Source: Cryptomeria japonica
Lineage: Eukaryota; Streptophyta; Pinopsida; Cupressales; Cupressaceae
Length of the DNA stretch: 64,000 bases
Assembly: GCF_030272615.1 (NCBI RefSeq)
Contig: NC_081412.1
Span: 697,496,156-697,560,155 of the forward strand
Reading direction: 5' to 3'
This document shows positions 58,162-64,000 of the stretch, in pieces (the stretch's first letter is position 1; the number at the start of each line of letters is the position of its first letter). Made by a program: the position numbers and the translations under genes. The notes under the pieces were generated by a model that saw nothing but the letters and a program-made list of their open reading frames with translations, was not told the DNA's origin and made no database searches.

Positions 58162-58225
58162 AAAATATATTATTTCAGTATAACACTGATTCACTCCCCC
58201 CTCTCAGTTTTATTGGTTTCCAACA
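58162..58225 (+). repeat. 5' LTR of element B, last part
   Basis: Resumes the B LTR after element C. It holds the GATTCACTCCCCCCTCTCAG block and ends TTTCCAACA, directly before the B primer-binding site. Confidence 0.8.
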
Positions 58226-58227
58226 AT

Positions 58228-58240
58228 TGGTATGAGATCC
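58228..58240 (+). other. Primer-binding site of element B (degenerate)
   Basis: TGGTATGAGATCC, matching the initiator Met tRNA type site TGGTATCAGAGC with two to three changes. Confidence 0.72.
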
Positions 58241-58263
58241 TTGTGCCTTAGAGGAATTTTAAT

Positions 58264-59413
58264 AGCTTGACGAGGATCTTGAAATTGGAATCATTGAATA
58301 TGGCTTTGGAGAAGCAGCTTAAGATGGCACTTGAAGATTATGATGCTAAAAGGTTGAAGAACTTAAAGCTACAAGATAAATTAAATTCTATTAAGGAATT
58401 TATTCTTGTCCTACAAGAAAGGGTATCATCTGTTCAAGCTAGGAGGAAGGAACTTTTGTAAAATTGGGATGATGAGGAGAAAATGCACTTAAGGAACAAT
58501 GTCAGAAATTGAGTCAGGAGAACATGGTTATGAAGAATGAAATGCAAGTTATAACTATGAGGATGTCTAAGGAGATTGAGGACATAAATAAAAAAAAGAA
58601 AATCTTGTTGTGTCCCTAAAGAACAAGTTTGAAGAATGTGGTAGGTTAGTTCATGAAAATGATATGTTGAGAACTGATTTGGTACAATCCTAGAGCAATG
58701 AGAAATAAATTGAGAGACAAATGGTAATACTAAGAGAAGATTTAACTACTGCAAGTGAGTACAAATAAAAATTCAAGATCAACTCAACACAACTTGATGA
58801 GTTATTGAAGAGACAGAGGTGGATTGGAGATTCCAGTGGACTTGGATTTGAGCAAGGACAGAGTTCTGGTACTGCTAATGAAGATCAAAACCATAAGGCA
58901 CCGGTAAGGTAATTCAATGCTTATAAATTCAATGTTAGATGTTTTGTATGCAATAGATTCAGTCACATGGCTAGGCAATGTAGAAACAAATAAAATTAGA
59001 ACTATGATTCTGCTCCCAGTAAATGTTCTAAATGCAATAAAATTGTTCATAAGATATAAGATTGTAGAATGAATGTTAAATGCTATGCTTGTGGAAAATT
59101 TGGGCATTTGGCTAATCAGTGATTGTCAAGCAATTTCACCAGTTTTAGCAAAGCAATTCAAAAGAACAATGTTACATGTTATGCATGTAATGAAATTGGA
59201 CATGTTTCTAAGTTCTGTAGAAGCATAAATCCACTGGTTAGTAATGAAGGATCAAATGAAAAAGGAAAAGAGAAGATTAGTGAAATCCAAAAAGATCATA
59301 CTCAAAGATGTGTTAGGAAGACTGAAGAACAATCATTAGACAAGAATGTCCCGATTACTTATCTGATAGAAGAGGTTGCTCCTGCACCGATAGTGAGCTC
59401 GTCTGGTAACTAA
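58264..59413 (+). pseudogene. Element B Gag: coiled coil and four zinc knuckles
   Basis: Homologous to the Gag of C: a charged coiled coil starting LKLESLNMALEKQLKMALED, then four CCHC knuckles between 58940 and 59222. The first (CFVCNRFSHMARQC) and fourth (CYACNEIGHVSKFC) are complete. The second is complete but contains a stop. The third has lost its last Cys to a TGA. A basic tail follows (KGKEKISE, about 59265). Stops and frameshifts are frequent, so it is a dead copy. The coding potential ends near 59413. Confidence 0.78.
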
Positions 59414-62400
59414 GGCAGATGCCTTAGGGGTAGGAAAAATTCAAGAAGATGTTGGATATGCCCCGGGAAGAGGTTCCAGATATTGGAGAGGATTATTCGG
59501 CATGGATATGTTCTGAGAAAGATCCAGTATCTTTCACCAAAAATCATTAATGTCAATGAAAGATTAGGGTTTTCTCTCAAAGGATAAAAGGTCGAATACA
59601 CTTCATTTTTAATCACCCTGTATTGAGAGAAATTTCGGAGCAATTAAGAGTGACTAAGTGTGATTAGAGGCTATTTAGAGGCAATCAAATTTTTTCTTGA
59701 GTGATCAAACCGACGTCTAGAAGAATTTGTCGAAGGTTTTCACCGAGAGAGAAAAGGTATTAATCTTGAAACATGGAAGCAGGATCATCTTCTATTCTTG
59801 TTTTTGTTGCAAACCCAGCTGTTATGGAGGTCAAGGACTGCCTTGGGCCAATTTTCAAGTGGTATACACATGTGGCAACCTAGGAAGATTTGGTTGGAGT
59901 GTTTTCTTGCATTTGAGAGGGAGTTGTGTATATAGAGGATGTTAGGGCATACATCCACTATCATATAGAGGACTCGGGAACTTCAGAGATCAAGGGAATG
60001 TATATGAGTGAGCTAATGGGAGAATCTAGAAAGATAAAACCGACATATAAACATATTAAAGAACTAGGGTTTACAGACATTTTGGATATTCTAGAGTTTG
60101 AGGATGAAATAATCAGATATGTACTGAGTAGAGTACATGGGGAATTCATATGGCTGGGCAAACCTTACAAAATCATTAAGGAATCCATCCGAGAAATTAC
60201 TAGTTTGTCATCGGTAGGGAAACATCCAGATAAGAAAGTTTCAAATGACTTCATGAGGAAGATCACCGGTGCTACATCTGACAAGAGATCAATGTAAGTG
60301 AGCACTACAATCACCAACATCAAATTTGGAAGCATGATTATCGGATATAAGGTAACTCAATCAAACCAATTGAATTTTGTTTCTAGTTCATGCATTTTGG
60401 CTGCATATAAAATGATGAGAGACAATGTAAAGTTAGATCTTTGTGGTTGGATGCTTGATGAGTTGTTAATCAACTTAGGAAAGATTAAGGGTGAGAAGAA
60501 GGGCACTTTCTAGTATGGGAACTTTTTAGTCTTCTTGATGCTATATTTTGAATGATACACTCAGTTTTGGTAGGAAACAATGGGCTTTTGACATTCCGAT
60601 AGGAAGACAATTAAAATAGGCAATTGTTGCATTATGAAGCCAAAGAGATGATAAGATATGGGGGTATTTAAAGGCATTTCAAAAATATATGAGGTCTAGG
60701 GTAAGGTTACCTAAGCATATAGTAGAGAAATACTTTACCGACATTTTCTTCATGGTATAGAAGGATGAGACTCTCATGGAAGTAGATAAGCCCCAAAAGC
60801 TTTGGATTGAGGAAATGGGCTATGAGGTGGATGCACAGATTCTTGATTCCTATGAAAAAATACTAATTGATGCACCAATAGATGAGGTAGAGAAGCCCTA
60901 TAAAACTGCACAATAGAAGACTCTAGAGGTTGAAACAAAGTTCAACCGAAAGAAAAGGGAGAAGCAAGAAGGAAAATCAAGTAAATTTGTACAGAAGGTC
61001 TCAAAGGATATTTAGGAACTAATTGATGTTGTCCCGAAGAAAAGTAGAAAGAGGAAGGATCCAAAAGTTCATATTGAACCTGTTACTATTGAATCTGAAT
61101 CAGAGGATGACACTCTGTTAGCATTCAAGAGGATTGTTAGGAAGAAACTGGAGGAAACAAATGTGGAAGCAAAGAAGCAACTGGTTAGGAAGGTCACAAT
61201 CAAGCTACCAGTGCAGAAGTAAGCGCCTAAAGCTACACCTATAGTTGCATCTAACACTGTCAAGAGGAAGAAGAAAGATGACAGTAATTTTGGTAAGGTT
61301 ACACCTAAAACTTGTGCAGAAATTGTAGATGAAATTACAAAAGATGGCATGCTGAAGAATGTTAAATTTTATTACAAAAACTTAGAGGATGATGAACAAA
61401 GAGAGGTAGAAGAAGTAGTCTTACTATACTTAGATATTTATAAGAAATCCTTAATACAAATAAAAAACAAAATACCAACTGATTTATATAACATGTTGGA
61501 TGCTAGAAGTTTATCTACTATGCAAGAGGATAAACACATCAAAATGCAAGAACTACTAGCTATATGTGTTACTATAACTCCAGATGAAATGGATAAGATA
61601 ATTTAGGCGATAGATAGAAAGTTCTTCAATAATAAACATAGGATAACTAGCCTGATGCTAGGGAGAGTGAATGAAGTAATAAAGGAAACTCAGAAGGCAT
61701 GGTAATTTTTGGGAGAACACAGAGGATTCTTTACTTCACCGGAGACCAAGACAGATACCATGGATATCCCAGTTGAAGGGAAAGGAAAGGGGATTATGGG
61801 TACTTCATCCTTAGTTTAAAAAATTATTAAGATAGTGGAAATTGAGTCACTGGTAAAGAAAGATACAGAGAAATATAGAGACACCGATTAATGCAAAGAA
61901 TGTTGTACAAGATACTAATATTGAGGAAAATTATCCTCCAGATACTAATGTATAGGTTGAGGATATTGTTCCTGCAAAGGAACCAACAGTTACATAGATT
62001 GCACCAAGTGGCGAAGCCACCGGTGTAAGTGAGGTAATAAAGGATAAAACATCAAAGGAGAAAATAGGGGAATCTGATAGGGAACCAGTTGTTGGCCCAT
62101 CATTATTGACAATTGACACTTCTCAGGTAGAAAATAAAACCATCACAAAAATGAGTCCCACTGAACTAATGATGATGGATTCTCATAAAATGATGAAGGA
62201 GGGAACTAGAGACAAGGGGATTATAGATCAATCAATCATTGTTCTACATAGATTGGTCCCAGAGTGTAAGATTGAAAATGAAGCGAGCCCTTCCGGAAAG
62301 CTTAAGGTAATCATTGAGAACATATCAAAAGACTTCCAATCCTTACATCAAATATCAAACCGACAAGCATTAGAAAGGTTTACTTAGGCTAAGAGAGCTA

Positions 62401-62924
62401 CTTTTGATTAGGTAATTGAGACAGAGAAGAAAAAGATTTAGGAGAAGCTATTCTAATAGAAAATTCTTTGAAACAATGTACAAATATGTATAGGGTGTGT
62501 TGCAATACTAAAATACTTACAAAAAATGTAGATAAAAAGATAAAAGAGATTCAAGAGAAAATTGCTAGTATTGCTAACTCTTTTGATGAATTAATTTCAT
62601 TGACTACATCAATTGATGGTAAAATTTTGATTTTGGAGAATCAAATTTCTTCTCTTGAGAAGGAAAGAGATAAAATAATTTAGAGAGCCAGAAGTCAGAG
62701 AGGTTTGGTGAGTCCAAGATTGGATTCACTCTGTGTACATATGAAGGAATGCATGGATATGTTGGGAAAGCCCACACCGGCAGAGGTAAATGAGAAAGAA
62801 TCTTTTGCATATTTATTGAGTGGTCTTGTATCTATTTCTGGCACATTCAAAACTAGTTGGGATACTTATGTGGAGTTACTCAAGAAAGCTTATCCAAAAA
62901 TTTTGAAATTGGTCAAGCTTCGGT
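59414..62924 (+). pseudogene. Element B: unknown second protein in place of pol
   Basis: Homologous in order to the second protein of C: EGVVYIEDVRAYIH (about 59919-59961); KELGFTDILDILEFEDEIIRYVLS and ITSLSSVGKHPDK (60060-60235); WMLDELLINLGKIKGEKKGTF (60450-60513); MEVDKPQKLWIEEMGYEVDAQI (60777-60840); a Lys-rich region (60950-61290); a coiled region with PTDLYNMLDARSL (61349-61606); VPECKIENEASPSGKL (62262); and a C-terminal coiled coil (62468-62683) with an added tail to about 62924. The tail (RLDSLCVHMKECMDMLGKP) is not obvious in C. Many stops, most of them TAG or TAA. No polymerase motifs. Confidence 0.76.
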
Positions 62925-63198
62925 AAGATATTCTTGGAGGTATTCAGTGTACAGTTCTTATTCGTTGACATTCTTTTTACAATTTTTTCTGGGCATTGAT
63001 ATCAAAGGGGGTGTATTATAGATTTGAAAAGGAATAAATAGTTGCATACATTAGGGGGAGTTACAGATTTTTGGAGTTTTTGGAGATATGGAGTATTTTG
63101 CATATTCAACTCAGGGGGAGCAGGGCAAGATGAAACTGGTAGATGAAACCTTGACCATTTTTCACATGAGTGTTGCCATCAATGCCAAATGGATAGAT
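62925..63198 (+). other. Element B 3' untranslated region
   Basis: Contains GATATCAAAGGGGGTG (about 62999), two further GGGGGAG runs (63053 and 63113) and, before the LTR, GTGTTGCCATCAATGCC. The final polypurine tract is decayed to AAATGGATAGAT. Confidence 0.6.
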
Positions 63199-64000
63199 TG
63201 TTGGCATTTGACACTCTATTGGTTGGTTTCACTATGTTTTCATTGATGGCAACATGATTTTGTGTTCCGGCTTCATATGGTGTACTGGTAGGCACTTCAC
63301 AGATTCTACACCGACACCGACACTGACAGGTCAGAAGGATTTCTTTGGTCATCGACAATGCAGACCGACATGGTATAGAAAAGGTTATCAGTATTGGAGG
63401 CCAACATATCTTGGATCCAACATCGACAATTTGTTTTAATGTTTATACATTTGTGATATTTGACTGACATGTAATCTAATATTGTATATATCTTTGTAAG
63501 CCAAAATAAGGCATAAATTTGTATAGGATATATAGGGCAGATTGATTAGATCATTTTGATAGAATAAGGATATGAATGTAATGGAATGGATATGCAAATG
63601 TAATTATTCAAAGATATTATGTATGTGAGGAATTCATTGTAAGGATTATTTCAATAAGGGGTTTAGGGTTTCAATCAGAATAGACAGAGCTTAAACCATA
63701 ACTGTATTCTGACATAGAAGATGCTATCTTAGCAGTTCACACTTCTCCGGATTATTGTCTGGAATTTTATGTAATCAGTGAAGCTCCTATTGTGATTGAG
63801 CAATGTGCTCCAGGCTATAAGCCTTCTTGCAAGTGTAGGCCCATCATATATTGTAATATCTCTTCATATAGAAATTGGATTGACATTGTGCATCACAAAT
63901 CCCACAATGGTTTTTCCTCATTGAGGTTTTCCATGTATAAATTTGTGTGTTATGGTTCTCATTTATGTGTTTGGATTATTGGTTGCTTTACTTCTTTTAA
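63199..64000 (+). repeat. 3' LTR of element B, truncated by the window edge
   Basis: TGTTGGCATTTGAC start. Aligns with 32171-33023 to the window edge. The remaining part and the TSD partner (left flank TCCCC, 32166-32170) are not in the window. Confidence 0.85.

Overview
This window is nuclear DNA of a seed plant, most likely a gymnosperm (conifer). That placement is an inference from the very large, deeply nested, decayed LTR retrotransposons, the very low gene density and the spliced antisense gene carried by a giant Ty3/gypsy element. No bacterial, organellar or viral gene organisation is visible. The only host gene I can support is an intact, apparently intronless HSPRO (Hs1pro-1 family) coding sequence at 1245-2774 (+). 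It is followed by a 1.37-kb tandem duplication (3690-6432) whose two copies both keep a strong hairpin.

From 6592 to the right edge everything is nested retroelement, and target-site duplications (TSDs) let most insertions be ordered. Base layer: a Ty1/copia element A (LTR from 6592, PBS 20764, gag/protease/integrase remnants 20881-23159 and 24371-24485). Its 5' LTR was entered by solo LTR K (7076-20283, TSD TTAGT). K was entered by solo LTR H (7245-8252, TSD ATAAT). The H/K junction received an LTR-less fragment S of another copia pol gene (8258-8778 and 16598-17918). S was then split by a complete minus-strand chromovirus-type gypsy element G (8779-16592, TSD GTTAC). Element A was further entered by solo LTR L (23160-24364) and, at 24486, by minus-strand element E. 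E contains solo LTRs M (27230-28691, TSD CTAGG) and N (29100-30311, TSD CTTTG) and is interrupted by element B (32171 to beyond 64000). The 5' LTR of B contains element C (33024-58156, TSD AGGCT). The gag gene of C contains element D (34808-53297, TSD GTAAG), an 18.5-kb Tat-lineage gypsy.

Two things stand out. (1) B, C and E form a pol-less family: a coiled-coil Gag with four zinc knuckles (seen in B and C), followed where pol should be by a long, basic, coiled-coil protein that I do not recognise but which is conserved among all three. (2) Element D carries arrays of the octamer TAGCGC(A/G)T spaced at exactly 21 bp, in blocks of about five, in its 5' leader, and a mirror-image array with a 60-bp period (21+21+18) on the other strand. 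The mirror array lies inside the predicted intron of an antisense gene with its own TATA box that encodes a plant mobile domain protein. In each transcription unit the octamer reads in the direction of transcription.

Element D's gag-pol stays in one frame for about 2,488 codons and is broken only by eight stop codons. The antisense gene is broken by four TAG codons. All are the kind expected from C-to-T change at methylated cytosines.
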